Positions 8,956 through 17,634 of a stretch of DNA of 64,000 nucleotides are shown in pieces (positions within the stretch are counted from its first letter, which is position 1; every line of letters begins with the position of its first letter). Made by a program: the position numbers and the translations under genes. Under the pieces are notes generated by a model. The model had not been told where the DNA came from, searched no databases, and was given only the letters and a program-made list of their open reading frames with translations. The stretch spans positions 18,118-82,117 of the forward strand of contig UQPZ01000008.1 of the NCBI GenBank assembly GCA_900543145.1. Direction: 5' to 3'. Origin of the DNA: an uncultured Ruminococcus sp. (GTDB lineage: Bacteria; Bacillota; Clostridia; Oscillospirales; Ruminococcaceae).

Positions 8956-9045
8956 ATTTTTATTCTGCGCCCTCTTTCATATGATCTGCGGCATTATATT
9001 ATCAGCCCGCAGTATAAGTATATTCAAGGTCACGGGAAAATAACC

Positions 9046-9897
9046 TCAGCGGCTCAGAAGATATTTACGAAGCTGACCCGACGCCCATTTCGCATGGTCA
9101 TATCCGTGATCGTAAAGTCTTCTGAGCTTTTGGGGATCACCCTCCGTCCTGCCGACGCCGAAGGTAGTTTTCGGAGTAAATACGCACACCTTTCCCTCGC
9201 TCTGAAGCTGCTTTATTTCACTTACTGATTCGTTGTATCTCGCCGCTCTCGTCCTCATTGCTTCTACGAACTCGGGATTTTTTCTGTAATATCTTTCCGC
9301 AAGTCTCATAGCAGGCTCGTCCTTCTTTATATAATCCCTTGGGCGGGTAAGTATTATAATAAGCTTATCACAGCCCGCTTTCAACGCCTGCTTATACGGA
9401 ATTGAATCGGCTACTCCGCCGTCAAGATATTTTTCGCCGTTTATTTCGATCTCCGGAAACAGCAGCGGTAGCGCACAGCTTGCACGAAGATGCATAAAGC
9501 TTCTGTCATCTCTGTCGCAGGGCAGGTATTCCGCCTTTCCTGTTTTTACATTGGTCACTACGGCTATTATTTCCCCGGGATATGCTTTAAATGCACTGAA
9601 ATCAAAGGGAAGCTCCTCATTGGGAACTTTTCCGTAAACGTAATCCATATTGTAAAAGCTTCGGTTTCCTTTTCTGAACATATGCTTCATTCCCGAATAT
9701 TCAGGACGGTTCATATATTCCGACGCAAGAATAAGATTTCTTCCGATCTGACCCGAGCAATATGAAACTCCGAACGCTATACCTGCCGAAACGCCTATAA
9801 AGTAGTCGGCGGTAATCCCCTCCTCAAGCAAAACGTCCAAAACGCCGCATGAATAAACAGTACGGCTTCCTCCGCCTTCGCACACTATACCAAGCAT
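9046..9897 (-). CDS. Patatin-like phospholipase
   Basis: A putative lipid acyl hydrolase with a Ser-Asp dyad. Visible are the oxyanion loop EGGGSR near residue 7, the nucleophile elbow GVSAG (Ser37) and the DGG motif (Asp159, followed by VADSIPY). The 283 residues and lack of a signal peptide fit the YjjU-type bacterial subfamily, likely acting at the inner face of the membrane. It ends 90 bp before the metallophosphoesterase gene and starts 45 bp after the ExbD-like gene, all on the minus strand. Physiological substrate unknown. Confidence 0.9.
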   Translation of the reverse strand: MLGIVCEGGGSRTVYSCGVLDVLLEEGITADYFIGVSAGIAFGVSYCSGQIGRNLILASEYMNRPEYSGMKHMFRKGNRSFYNMDYVYGKVPNEELPFDFSAFKAYPGEIIAVVTNVKTGKAEYLPCDRDDRSFMHLRASCALPLLFPEIEINGEKYLDGGVADSIPYKQALKAGCDKLIIILTRPRDYIKKDEPAMRLAERYYRKNPEFVEAMRTRAARYNESVSEIKQLQSEGKVCVFTPKTTFGVGRTEGDPQKLRRLYDHGYDHAKWASGQLRKYLLSR

Positions 9898-9942
9898 TAT
9901 GTATCATTCCTTTCTTCCTCAGCCGTATACGGCGGCGTTTTT

Positions 9943-10467
9943 TTACCGCTCTGCCGCTTCGGACACTTGTTCGGCTTCTGATTTTGAAGATAAGTCGGTA
10001 TAGACCGTATCGGTATAAGGGATCCCAAGCTCGTCCAGCATAGAATGCATCTTCTCCACAGCGTTTGCTACCGCATTATCGTCGCACAGTTCTATAACCG
10101 CCGTATCCTTATCCATAACCGCCGCAAAATCCTTAAATTCCTCAAGCGTATAGACCTTATCGCCGTAAATATAGGTACTTCCCGATATTCTGAGCTGTAT
10201 TACCGTCTTTTCAGCCTCCGAGGACTCGTCGGCGCTTATATTCTCCTGAACCGCAGAGGACGTTTTTCCTGAGCTTTCGCCGCCCTCTCCCTTTCCTCCT
10301 CCCAGACCAAGTCCGAGATAATTCATAAACAGCAGAACCGCAATAAGCAGCAGCAGGATTATAAGCATAAAAATAAATCTTTTTTTCTTCTTTTTCTTCA
10401 GACGCTTTTTCTCATGCTTTTCCTGAAGCTCCTCGGCAGGGTGGATATACTCTCTGTTATTCTGCAT
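9943..10467 (-). CDS. ExbD-like accessory membrane protein lacking the motor Asp
   Basis: A 174-residue bitopic protein. The first ~30 residues are very rich in Lys/Glu/Arg (several KKK runs), then one strongly hydrophobic segment (about 31-52), a Gly/Ser/Glu linker, and a C-terminal domain from about residue 90. That domain (IQLRISGSTYIYGDKVYTLEEF, later ANAVEKMHSMLDELGI) resembles the extracytoplasmic fold of ExbD/TolR. Its membrane segment has no acidic residue, so it is unlikely to conduct protons itself. It follows the ExbD-like gene by 19 bp and should be part of the same complex. This is an inference from domain likeness; the family is not one I can name. Confidence 0.6.
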   Translation of the reverse strand: MQNNREYIHPAEELQEKHEKKRLKKKKKKRFIFMLIILLLLIAVLLFMNYLGLGLGGGKGEGGESSGKTSSAVQENISADESSEAEKTVIQLRISGSTYIYGDKVYTLEEFKDFAAVMDKDTAVIELCDDNAVANAVEKMHSMLDELGIPYTDTVYTDLSSKSEAEQVSEAAER

Positions 10468-10486
10468 AATTTGCTCTCCTTTCAGT

Positions 10487-11026
10487 CTACAGGCTTGTAT
10501 TTATGTAAGCCAGATATATGTTTTCATAATCCTCGGAAACACTTTCCAAAGCGCTTCTTACTAACGCTACACTGCGGTAAAGTACAGTATTGCCGTCGTA
10601 GATAAGGGCGGCAAGCACAATTTTCTTTCCTCCCTGCGAAGCCTCCTCAAATACCGAGCCTATTATCCCTTCGATATCCGAAGAGCCGCCGTTCAGCTGT
10701 GCTGATTTAAGCTCTTCTCCGTTCATTACAAAAGACAGCTCGTCCGAAGCGCCGCTGCTTTTTATATACACGGAAAGCATACCGCCGTTTTCAAAGCCCT
10801 CTGCGGCTTCAATATACGACTTTAGCTTCTCTTCGCCGCTCTCGGCTTCCTCCCTGATCTGTTCAAGCTGAGAGTTTGCATTTTCTATTTCGGTTCTTGC
10901 GTTTTCCTGCGCCTGCTCCGCCTTTGCCGAGGAATTCATCATGACCCAGAAAAGCATTATAAGAATTACGTCAAGCAGTGAAGTCAGCTCTATAATAAGC
11001 CCCTTGTTCTTACCGAAGCTATTCAT
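10487..11026 (-). CDS. ExbD/TolR-like proton-channel subunit
   Basis: A 179-residue protein with one N-terminal transmembrane helix containing ELTSLLDVILIMLF. This matches the ExbD/TolR signature (LxDVxLxLL) with the protonatable Asp at residue 19. A coiled-coil-like Glu/Gln-rich stretch (about 35-75) follows, then an extracytoplasmic domain with VYIKSSG and ALIYDGN strands. The start overlaps the end of the ExbB-like gene by 8 bp, indicating translational coupling. In diderms ExbD works with ExbB and TonB to energise outer-membrane transport; with no outer membrane expected here, the output must be different. Confidence 0.78.
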   Translation of the reverse strand: MNSFGKNKGLIIELTSLLDVILIMLFWVMMNSSAKAEQAQENARTEIENANSQLEQIREEAESGEEKLKSYIEAAEGFENGGMLSVYIKSSGASDELSFVMNGEELKSAQLNGGSSDIEGIIGSVFEEASQGGKKIVLAALIYDGNTVLYRSVALVRSALESVSEDYENIYLAYINTSL

Positions 11027-11543
11027 ACGCTTCCGCCCTCTTCTCGCCAGCTGCTATTGAATTGCGTTCCAGATAAAGCTGAACGTTTTTTTCGTTGTCC
11101 TCTATCTTTGCGCTTACAACTCCGTCGAGCAGCTTAAATACGATCGCAAAAACCAAGCCCCAGAAGGTAGAGGTCAGCGCTCCGTAGAAATTCCCCTGAA
11201 CGTCCGCCATATCCTCAACCAGAGAAAGCAGGGAAACTACCGTTCCCAAAATTCCCAGCAGCGGGAATATTCCCGTCAGGTTTACAAAAACCGAATAAAG
11301 CTTTCCCGTACGGTTTCTCATATTTACTACATCGGATTCCCTAAGCCTTGAAAGCTCCTTTTCCGCTTCGGCCTTCGATTCGCTCTGATCCGGTACAAAT
11401 ACTGGAATATGCATTTTTCTGTACAGCTCGTCAGCCGATTTTTTTGTAAAATAATATACGGCTGCGTTGCAAACCGCCACAATAAAAATTATCATATCGA
11501 AGCCCAGCAGATTCATTGTTACTACCGACATAAATTCCTTCAT
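11019..11543 (-). CDS. MotA/TolQ/ExbB-like proton-channel protein
   Basis: A 174-residue polytopic membrane protein. One helix lies near residues 12-32, a cytoplasmic Glu/Lys-rich loop follows, and two helices at about 85-108 and 120-142 carry the family pattern: GIFPLLGILGTVVSLLSL then the ALTSTFWGLVFAIVF stretch (G-L-x-G-T-V and A-L-x-T-T-x-x-G-L-x-x-A-I in ExbB). It is short for ExbB/TolQ (about 230). The first gene of an ExbB-ExbD-ExbD' operon, it has a promoter at 11623-11651. The ATG at 11543 has only a modest GGCGG site. Confidence 0.78.
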   Translation of the reverse strand: MKEFMSVVTMNLLGFDMIIFIVAVCNAAVYYFTKKSADELYRKMHIPVFVPDQSESKAEAEKELSRLRESDVVNMRNRTGKLYSVFVNLTGIFPLLGILGTVVSLLSLVEDMADVQGNFYGALTSTFWGLVFAIVFKLLDGVVSAKIEDNEKNVQLYLERNSIAAGEKRAEAYE

Positions 11544-11622
11544 AGCACCGCCCGTAAGCCTAAGCGTTCAGGGCTTCCTCCGTTTCAAGCATATTTTCAG
11601 CTGCAATTTGTTCGCTGATTTT

Positions 11623-11651
11623 ATTGTATCACTTTTTTCACGCAATTGCAA
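11623..11651 (-). promoter_or_regulatory. Promoter of the ExbB-like operon
   Basis: Minus strand: TTGCAA, 17-bp spacer, TACAAT. The predicted start near 11616 gives a leader of about 73 nt before the ExbB-like ATG. As no other promoter or terminator is obvious until 6728, this may drive all six genes down to the dipeptidase. Confidence 0.65.
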
Positions 11652-11769
11652 CAATAAATGACGCCCGAAGCGGAGAGTATAAAGAGAAATATACTGTAAA
11701 GCCGTATTTTATGCGGTTAATTCAACAAATTAACCAAAAAGCTGTAAGAAAATTTGATTAAAAAACATA

Positions 11770-11798
11770 TTCACAGCATACGGATAATATGATATAAT
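11770..11798 (+). promoter_or_regulatory. Promoter of the lipoprotein gene at 11828
   Basis: TTCACA, 17-bp spacer, TATAAT on the plus strand, giving a start near 11805, just ahead of the GGAGG site at 11816. Confidence 0.65.
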
Positions 11799-11827
11799 TT
11801 ATTTGACTTGTGTTTGGAGGTGTGACA

Positions 11828-12763
11828 GTGCGGAATCATAAAGGAACAGTTTTAATTATCGGCGCTGTCTGCGCTCTTGCCGGCTGCAATGCCGCAGGTA
11901 CAGGCGATTCGAGCGGAAGATCCTCCTCCGTTACAAGCGTATGCGAAAGCAGGACCCAGACATTAACTGACGGGCTTTGGGACGGCGAAGCGATAACTGC
12001 TGAAAACGCAAGGGAAAAGGGCATTGTTTACTGCTCGGACGGAGAATCCGCAAATACAGAGCTATGGAACGGCTTTTTACGAGATGTAAAAAAAAGCAAA
12101 GCGGCTTCTGTCCTTTTATACTCCGACGGCGCTTTTACATATGTCGATCACTATTCAGATACAGATTCAGGTAAAATGATGTTTTCAGTAATACGAAAGT
12201 ATCGGGACGAAGATATTCTCTGCGAAGACCGTTCGCTTTATTCCTGCGGCAGGATAACCGCTCTTCTTACCGACGAGGGGACCGATTACTATATCGGAGA
12301 TATGCTTGTACTTTCGCTTCCGTCGCAGAATACGACTTCCAGGGCCGTTCCTTTTGAATATGAGGTCTTTAGGGCAGACAGCGGCGCAAATGTATCGTTT
12401 CCGTTTACAGGTACTTTCTCTTCGTATTCAGATTTTGATAAATACTATGAAAATTATGATGACGAGCTTAACCTCAGTGAAATGAAAGAAAGTATGATCG
12501 CTTATAATAATGAAGGCGGCTTCAACGACCACGTTATATTTCTTCGTGCAGATATGGAAGGCTCGGATTCAGTGGTTTATTCCGTATCGAATGTTGTTAA
12601 GGGCGATAATAAGCTTGAAATATATCTGAAAAAATACATTCCCAAGGATAAAAACAGCAGCGTTGCAAAACTGCAAACGACAGTCAGGATACCGTCGGAA
12701 TATCTCGACGATATAAATCCCGAGGACGTAAGCTGGAATATATACTGTGAATATGAAATTTAA
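11828..12763 (+). CDS. Putative lipoprotein, unknown function, 311 aa
   Basis: I do not recognise the family. A GTG at 11828 is chosen over the GTG at 11810 because GGAGG (11816-11820) sits 7 nt ahead of it, and because it gives a standard signal peptide with lipobox LAGC (Cys near residue 19). A Ser/Thr-rich stretch follows, then a globular extracytoplasmic domain rich in Tyr, Asp and Ser. There are no further cysteine pairs or transmembrane segments. It has its own promoter and is convergent with the zinc-ribbon gene at 12863. It is likely anchored to the outer face of the membrane. Confidence 0.8.
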   Translation: MRNHKGTVLIIGAVCALAGCNAAGTGDSSGRSSSVTSVCESRTQTLTDGLWDGEAITAENAREKGIVYCSDGESANTELWNGFLRDVKKSKAASVLLYSDGAFTYVDHYSDTDSGKMMFSVIRKYRDEDILCEDRSLYSCGRITALLTDEGTDYYIGDMLVLSLPSQNTTSRAVPFEYEVFRADSGANVSFPFTGTFSSYSDFDKYYENYDDELNLSEMKESMIAYNNEGGFNDHVIFLRADMEGSDSVVYSVSNVVKGDNKLEIYLKKYIPKDKNSSVAKLQTTVRIPSEYLDDINPEDVSWNIYCEYEI

Positions 12764-12828
12764 AAAGGCTGCCGCACGCCCACAGAGCAAGGGATCTCCC
12801 TTTATGCTCCAAGCCTGCCCAGCCTTTT
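12763..12828. terminator. Nested hairpin between convergent genes (probable bidirectional terminator)
   Basis: AAAAGGCTG at 12763-12771 pairs with CAGCCTTTT at 12820-12828. Inside lies a second hairpin, GAGC...GCTC with AAGGG/CCCTT (12785-12809). The flanking A and T runs suit termination in either direction. A related inner motif is seen near 59.1 kb. Confidence 0.5.
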
Positions 12829-12862
12829 GCTGCCAGCATACAAGTCCTCTTACGGAATTGTA

Positions 12863-13633
12863 TTATATTATCTTTTCGCCGCACCGCTGACAGAATTTTG
12901 CTCCGTCCTTAAGCTCTGCGCCGCAGCCTCGGCACCTGGCGGCTTGCTTTATGACCGCCAGAGGATCCGACTCGGCGCTGTCGTCGGGACCCATATAATT
13001 GCTGTTCTTAAATTCAAAGCTGGGAGTTACTTCTTCCGGCTTTTCTTTTCTTTCGATTGCCGGCTCACCTAAGCTTACGTTTTCCGTAGCGGGCATATAT
13101 TTCATGCATGGACACATGACCGAAAAGTCGTCCGTCGCATTTCTTCCCCAGAGAGTTATCCCGCAGAGGAACAGGAATATTCCCGCGGCAAGGGGAAGTC
13201 CAAACAGAAGCGCCTGCATTATATACATAAAATTCGCTTCGTCCGAGCTATCGGAAGCAAGCCTGAAAGCAGTGTCGTTTATAAGCCTGTAAATACAAAT
13301 TGCCGGAGCGGCAGACATTACCGCAGACAAAACCGTTACGACTGCGCCGAACTCAGCGCCCAGCTTCTTTTTCCTGCGGTTGGCAAGACAGATAAAAAAC
13401 ACTGTAAGCGATATGGCAAAAAGCACGATCGAATCCCGATAGGTGGTAAAATACTCGTCCCATTCCTTTGAAAAAAGCATCTGCGCTCCGCCGAATTCCC
13501 TTCGGTATATCCCCCTGCCGATAAATTCCAGAGCCGTTCCTCCTCCCGACGCAAGCAACGCTATAAATGCAAACAGACACGACGCCGTACCTGCGTCGCA
13601 CAGCTTTTTCCTGTGATTCTTAACAGCCGTCAT
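12863..13633 (-). CDS. Membrane protein with C-terminal zinc ribbon
   Basis: A 256-residue protein with about four hydrophobic segments (roughly residues 14-36, 66-87, 97-118 and 138-160) and a long soluble tail. The last 25 residues form a double-CxxC zinc ribbon: CRGCGAEL and FCQRCG. This topology (helices plus cytoplasmic ribbon) is common in Clostridia but functionally uncharacterised. A strong promoter at 13671-13699 precedes it, and it is alone on its transcript, convergent with the lipoprotein gene. Function unknown. Confidence 0.8.
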   Translation of the reverse strand: MTAVKNHRKKLCDAGTASCLFAFIALLASGGGTALEFIGRGIYRREFGGAQMLFSKEWDEYFTTYRDSIVLFAISLTVFFICLANRRKKKLGAEFGAVVTVLSAVMSAAPAICIYRLINDTAFRLASDSSDEANFMYIMQALLFGLPLAAGIFLFLCGITLWGRNATDDFSVMCPCMKYMPATENVSLGEPAIERKEKPEEVTPSFEFKNSNYMGPDDSAESDPLAVIKQAARCRGCGAELKDGAKFCQRCGEKII

Positions 13634-13670
13634 AAAAACACTTCCCTTTCCTAAGCCGAAGCCTGATTAA

Positions 13671-13699
13671 ATCATAGCAATTTACCGCAGGCTTGTCAA
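13671..13699 (-). promoter_or_regulatory. Promoter of the zinc-ribbon membrane protein gene
   Basis: Minus strand: TTGACA, 17-bp spacer, TATGAT; predicted start near 13664, about 30 nt before the ATG at 13633. Confidence 0.75.
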
Positions 13700-13718
13700 C
13701 AGCGTAAAACCTAACTTT

Positions 13719-16568
13719 TTAAGAGGTTTTGTCGGTTTTGCTGTCTCCTGTCAGCGGCTTTGCCGTTCCCGAGTCTGTCTGTACGGCTTCAGCCTCAGTA
13801 CCTGACTGCGGCTTTTCAAAGAACCTTTTGACAAGTCTGCCGTTCTTGTATTCAAATAAGAATATGAGAACTATTATCAGCAGTCCGCAGACGGATATTA
13901 TTACTGCGGCGGTAAAATAGTTAGGGGAGAACTCCATAGTTATAACGTTTTCGCCCTTTTCAAGAGGTATCGTAATAAGCGAATCAAGCGATTTCTCGGT
14001 TTTTACCTCTTTTCCGTTTACCTTTACTATCCAGCCGTTTTCGTCAGGTACGGTCGTAAACAGCACCTCTCCGTCGTTTTCGGCTGTACAGCTGCCTTCA
14101 ACATAGGTATCCTCATGCTTCGTTACGTTCCATACCTTTTTCTGAAGCTGTGTATCTGCGGCCTGAAACGCTTCCATATCAAAGGAATAGAACAGAGCGT
14201 CCGACCAGAAGGCCTCATTATCGTCATTTGCAACAGTAATACGGATACGGATATCTTCGTCTCGGTAAAACTTTCCAAGATTGAGTATCGAATAGTTATC
14301 GCCTACAAAGAACTGTCCGGCGTATTCCATTGCAGAGGTACCTTTAAGATAGTCCTCCTCTTTCTGTATCCAGATATTGCAGTTTCTTTCGTACTTGGTC
14401 GGCAGGTACATATAGAGGTTTGAATCCTTGTCCATTCTGACTACATAGTCTATATGACACTCCGCTATACTCTGATCGGCAGGATAATACTTGGTATGTC
14501 CGTCCGCAAGGCTTGACGTAAGCATATTTTCGGTTTCCGAATTATGAGGCATAAGCCTTGTAAAGAACTTTGTATCTGAGGTCTGCGAAAGAAGCGCATT
14601 GAATACGTTGTTCTGATTTTCAAACGGATCGCTTTCTATAAGCTGAACATCGCTGATTTTTGAAGATGAAACGACTCCAAGTCCCAGCGCATAGGGATTC
14701 TTATAGAATTTGTATTTAGCCTCCTGCTCCTCAATATGAGTGGCAAGCTTATAGTCCTCCGGAACCTTTGTCCTCTGATCCGAATAATCCGAGCCGCCGT
14801 CGTAATCCTCCTTATCCATAAGATAGCGTATTCCGAAAAGCGCGTCTGTAAGATAGGTAGATCCGTCGTATTTGGTATAATGACCGCCGTAAGCGTAACC
14901 AAGCTTCTGCAGCATTTTAAGCGCAGGCGAATTCATCGTAGAACTGGAATGTGAAATTCCGTAATAGCCCGTTCCAATAGGGTCGTTTACAGTTCTGTGG
15001 AACGCCGCCTCCATACGGTAAAACGGCGAACCGTCAAAGGTCCTGATATGCTTTACAGCGTCCCTTGTATCGCTCATATACGGCTCATAGGAGGTATACT
15101 TGCTGTAGGCAACGTCAACGTCTATCTTATGCAGCGTATCCATTGTATTCGCAAGCATTTCAAGTCCTACAAGCATACAGAGGATCACACTTACCGCCCT
15201 GGAGGTCTTATATTTCCTATAAAGATAAAGCATAGCGAAATATACCGACAGAGCTATGATCGAAAACCAGATACCCTGAATAACTCCCTTTGTTTCGCCG
15301 TTTTCCGTTCTTCCCTCAAATATCTGAAAATGAGCATAATTTTCCCTCTCACACCAGAACAGGAAAACCATAAGCCCGAAGAAAACTCCGCCTATTTCCT
15401 TTGCGGTTATTCCGTCAAGATTTTCAAAGGCTCTGTACGCCATTAAGAGCAGGATAAACGAAAATGCGAACGAATATCTGTACGGCAGCCAGTTAGGCAC
15501 CTGAAAACCGTGCCATGCCGTATCTATAGGAACGATATACATACTTACAAAGAGTACCAGCAAAAGCAGACCCTTTGAAACCTTTTCCTTTATTCCTAGC
15601 TTTGAATTCATAAAGAAAAGCGGAACGAGCAGCAGAACCGCAGAGCCGCAGAAGATCATCGGCAGTCCTTCGGGATAAACCGTATCATAGCTCATTGGGA
15701 AAAGCTTTGTTATAAACGTAAGAAAATCAAACTGAGTCGCAAGAGAAAAATCCGGTGTGGAAAATTCAAGCTTTCCCAGCTTCAGCGAATTATACACAGG
15801 AACAAGAACTACGCACGCCGCCATTACCGCCGTTACAGCGCAGGCTCCGAACTGTACTATTCTCTTGACAATATGCTTCGGGAGTATACGCCCCTCGTGT
15901 GAAAGACAGTAATATACAAAGTAGCAGAATGTGAAAAAGCCCACCATATATCCGATATAAAAATGAGCGATAAACATAAGCGCAAGAGGGATTATAAGCG
16001 GAAGCATCCTGCCTTCGTCCACCAGCCTGTGAACTCCCCAGCAGATAAGCGGAAGGTAAATAAGTCCGTCAAGCCACATAGGGTCCATAAGCTGAACCGT
16101 CATATAAGCCATAAGCGCATAGCACAGCGAGAAAACTATCAGAGAAGTATTTTTAGGCTTTCCGGTTTTTCGCAGAAAGAACGCAAAAGTTACCGCCGCC
16201 GCACCTATTTTGGCGAGCTGCATAAGCTCGATAGCTCCGCACATAGCCGTTCTCGGCAGCAGACAGATTATAAGCATGAACGGACTTGCGAGATAATACG
16301 CAAATATACCGAACATTTCTCCCGAAAGATTCCTTGACCAATCGTAAACAAGGCTTCCGTCGCCCCAGAACGCATCTCTGAACGCCTCATAGTAATAAAC
16401 GTACTGACCGTTGAGATCAAGCACCAGAACGGAATTATCGCCGTAAGGATGAACCCCGAACAGAGCATAGGCAATATACATTATCAGCGCAGGCACAGCG
16501 AAAACCAGAAGGTATATTCCCTTGCTTTTCAACAGGCTTCTGATCACTTCAGTATTCCGACTCTTCAC
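13719..16568 (-). CDS. yfhO: YfhO-family multi-membrane glycosyltransferase
   Basis: A 949-residue protein with about a dozen N-terminal transmembrane helices, a large extracytoplasmic domain (about residues 480-870) and a final helix near 880-905 followed by a charged tail. This is the YfhO/GT-C architecture; the motif DLNGQYVYYYEAFRD near residue 50 is typical. In Bacillus, YfhO transfers GlcNAc from undecaprenyl phosphate onto lipoteichoic acid on the outer face of the membrane. The gene follows a CsbB-like GT2 gene by 21 bp, reproducing the csbB-yfhO pair. The acceptor polymer in this organism is not known. Confidence 0.88.
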   Translation of the reverse strand: MKSRNTEVIRSLLKSKGIYLLVFAVPALIMYIAYALFGVHPYGDNSVLVLDLNGQYVYYYEAFRDAFWGDGSLVYDWSRNLSGEMFGIFAYYLASPFMLIICLLPRTAMCGAIELMQLAKIGAAAVTFAFFLRKTGKPKNTSLIVFSLCYALMAYMTVQLMDPMWLDGLIYLPLICWGVHRLVDEGRMLPLIIPLALMFIAHFYIGYMVGFFTFCYFVYYCLSHEGRILPKHIVKRIVQFGACAVTAVMAACVVLVPVYNSLKLGKLEFSTPDFSLATQFDFLTFITKLFPMSYDTVYPEGLPMIFCGSAVLLLVPLFFMNSKLGIKEKVSKGLLLLVLFVSMYIVPIDTAWHGFQVPNWLPYRYSFAFSFILLLMAYRAFENLDGITAKEIGGVFFGLMVFLFWCERENYAHFQIFEGRTENGETKGVIQGIWFSIIALSVYFAMLYLYRKYKTSRAVSVILCMLVGLEMLANTMDTLHKIDVDVAYSKYTSYEPYMSDTRDAVKHIRTFDGSPFYRMEAAFHRTVNDPIGTGYYGISHSSSTMNSPALKMLQKLGYAYGGHYTKYDGSTYLTDALFGIRYLMDKEDYDGGSDYSDQRTKVPEDYKLATHIEEQEAKYKFYKNPYALGLGVVSSSKISDVQLIESDPFENQNNVFNALLSQTSDTKFFTRLMPHNSETENMLTSSLADGHTKYYPADQSIAECHIDYVVRMDKDSNLYMYLPTKYERNCNIWIQKEEDYLKGTSAMEYAGQFFVGDNYSILNLGKFYRDEDIRIRITVANDDNEAFWSDALFYSFDMEAFQAADTQLQKKVWNVTKHEDTYVEGSCTAENDGEVLFTTVPDENGWIVKVNGKEVKTEKSLDSLITIPLEKGENVITMEFSPNYFTAAVIISVCGLLIIVLIFLFEYKNGRLVKRFFEKPQSGTEAEAVQTDSGTAKPLTGDSKTDKTS

Positions 16569-16589
16569 AGACTTGCTCCTTTTCAGAAT

Positions 16590-17519
16590 TTATTTACTAT
16601 CGTTCTTTTTTACTATATCCCTTATTATATACCTGGGTCTGCTTTTTATTTCCTCGTATATTTTTGACAGATAGAAGCCGATAACTCCCAGACTGAACAT
16701 TATTATGCTGGAGGTAAGCAGCTGAAGGATTATAACAGTAGAAAATCCCGCTGCGGAGTTTCCCCATATTTTATTGTACAGAGTATTTACCCCGAGTATT
16801 ACCGAAATAATAAACGTAATTATTCCGCATACCGTAACTATTTGCAGCGGAGCGGAGGTAAAGGAGGTTATATTATTTACCGCATACTTTATAAGCGATT
16901 TTGCCGACCACTTCGACTCTCCCTCCGCCCTCTCAGCGACCTCAAAATAGACCTTTTCGGTCTTGAAGCCCACCCAGCTGGACATTGCCCTGAAAAATGT
17001 CAGACGCTCAGGCATTCTGTTCAGAGCGTCAACTACCTTTCTGTCCAGCAGTTTGAAATCAGACGCCGCTTCCATATCAAGTCCGGACGATCTATTGATT
17101 ATTTTATAGAAAAACAGGCTCATTCCCTTATATATAGGATTTTCTTTTCCGCGGCTCTTTTTTCTGCCCTCAACTATATCAACGTCGTTATTTTTCCAGA
17201 TCCTGTACATATCTGCTATAACCTCGGGAGGGTGCTGAAGATCGCAGTCCATAAGCACGCAGGCGTCGCCGGAGGCTACCTCCAGACCTGCAAATATAGC
17301 GCTTTCCTTACCGAAATTCCTGCTAAAATTAACGGCGACTATATTCTCTCTGCTTTTTGCCATAGCGGATATTTTATCCCAGGTCTTATCACTCGAGCCG
17401 TCGTTAACAAAGATAAGCTCGAACTCTATCCCGTTTTTTTCTAATATCCCGGAAACGACGCGGGCGGTATTTTCCACGTTTCCCTCTTCGTTATAGCTCG
17501 GAATTACAATTGACAGCAA
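16590..17519 (-). CDS. csbB: Polyprenyl-phosphate glycosyltransferase, GT2 (CsbB-like)
   Basis: It likely transfers a sugar from a UDP donor to undecaprenyl phosphate on the cytoplasmic face. The N-terminal GT-A domain begins SIVIPSYNEEGNV, with VNDGSSDKTW near residue 38 and the DCDLQHPPE metal-binding DxD-type block near 92. Two C-terminal helices (about 230-252 and 265-288) are diagnostic of the DPM1/GtrB/CsbB group. Start is the TTG at 17519 with GGAG 8 nt ahead; no better in-frame start exists. It forms an operon with the YfhO gene 21 bp downstream, which would use its lipid-linked sugar. Confidence 0.88.
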   Translation of the reverse strand: MLSIVIPSYNEEGNVENTARVVSGILEKNGIEFELIFVNDGSSDKTWDKISAMAKSRENIVAVNFSRNFGKESAIFAGLEVASGDACVLMDCDLQHPPEVIADMYRIWKNNDVDIVEGRKKSRGKENPIYKGMSLFFYKIINRSSGLDMEAASDFKLLDRKVVDALNRMPERLTFFRAMSSWVGFKTEKVYFEVAERAEGESKWSAKSLIKYAVNNITSFTSAPLQIVTVCGIITFIISVILGVNTLYNKIWGNSAAGFSTVIILQLLTSSIIMFSLGVIGFYLSKIYEEIKSRPRYIIRDIVKKNDSK

Positions 17520-17634
17520 TTTTGCCAGCTCCTTTTTATTTTCACACTATATACGCCGTTTAAAACAGCACAAGGGACGCCATAAATGACGTCCTCTTAC
17601 ATCTTATAATTTATGTATCATGATCCTATTACTC

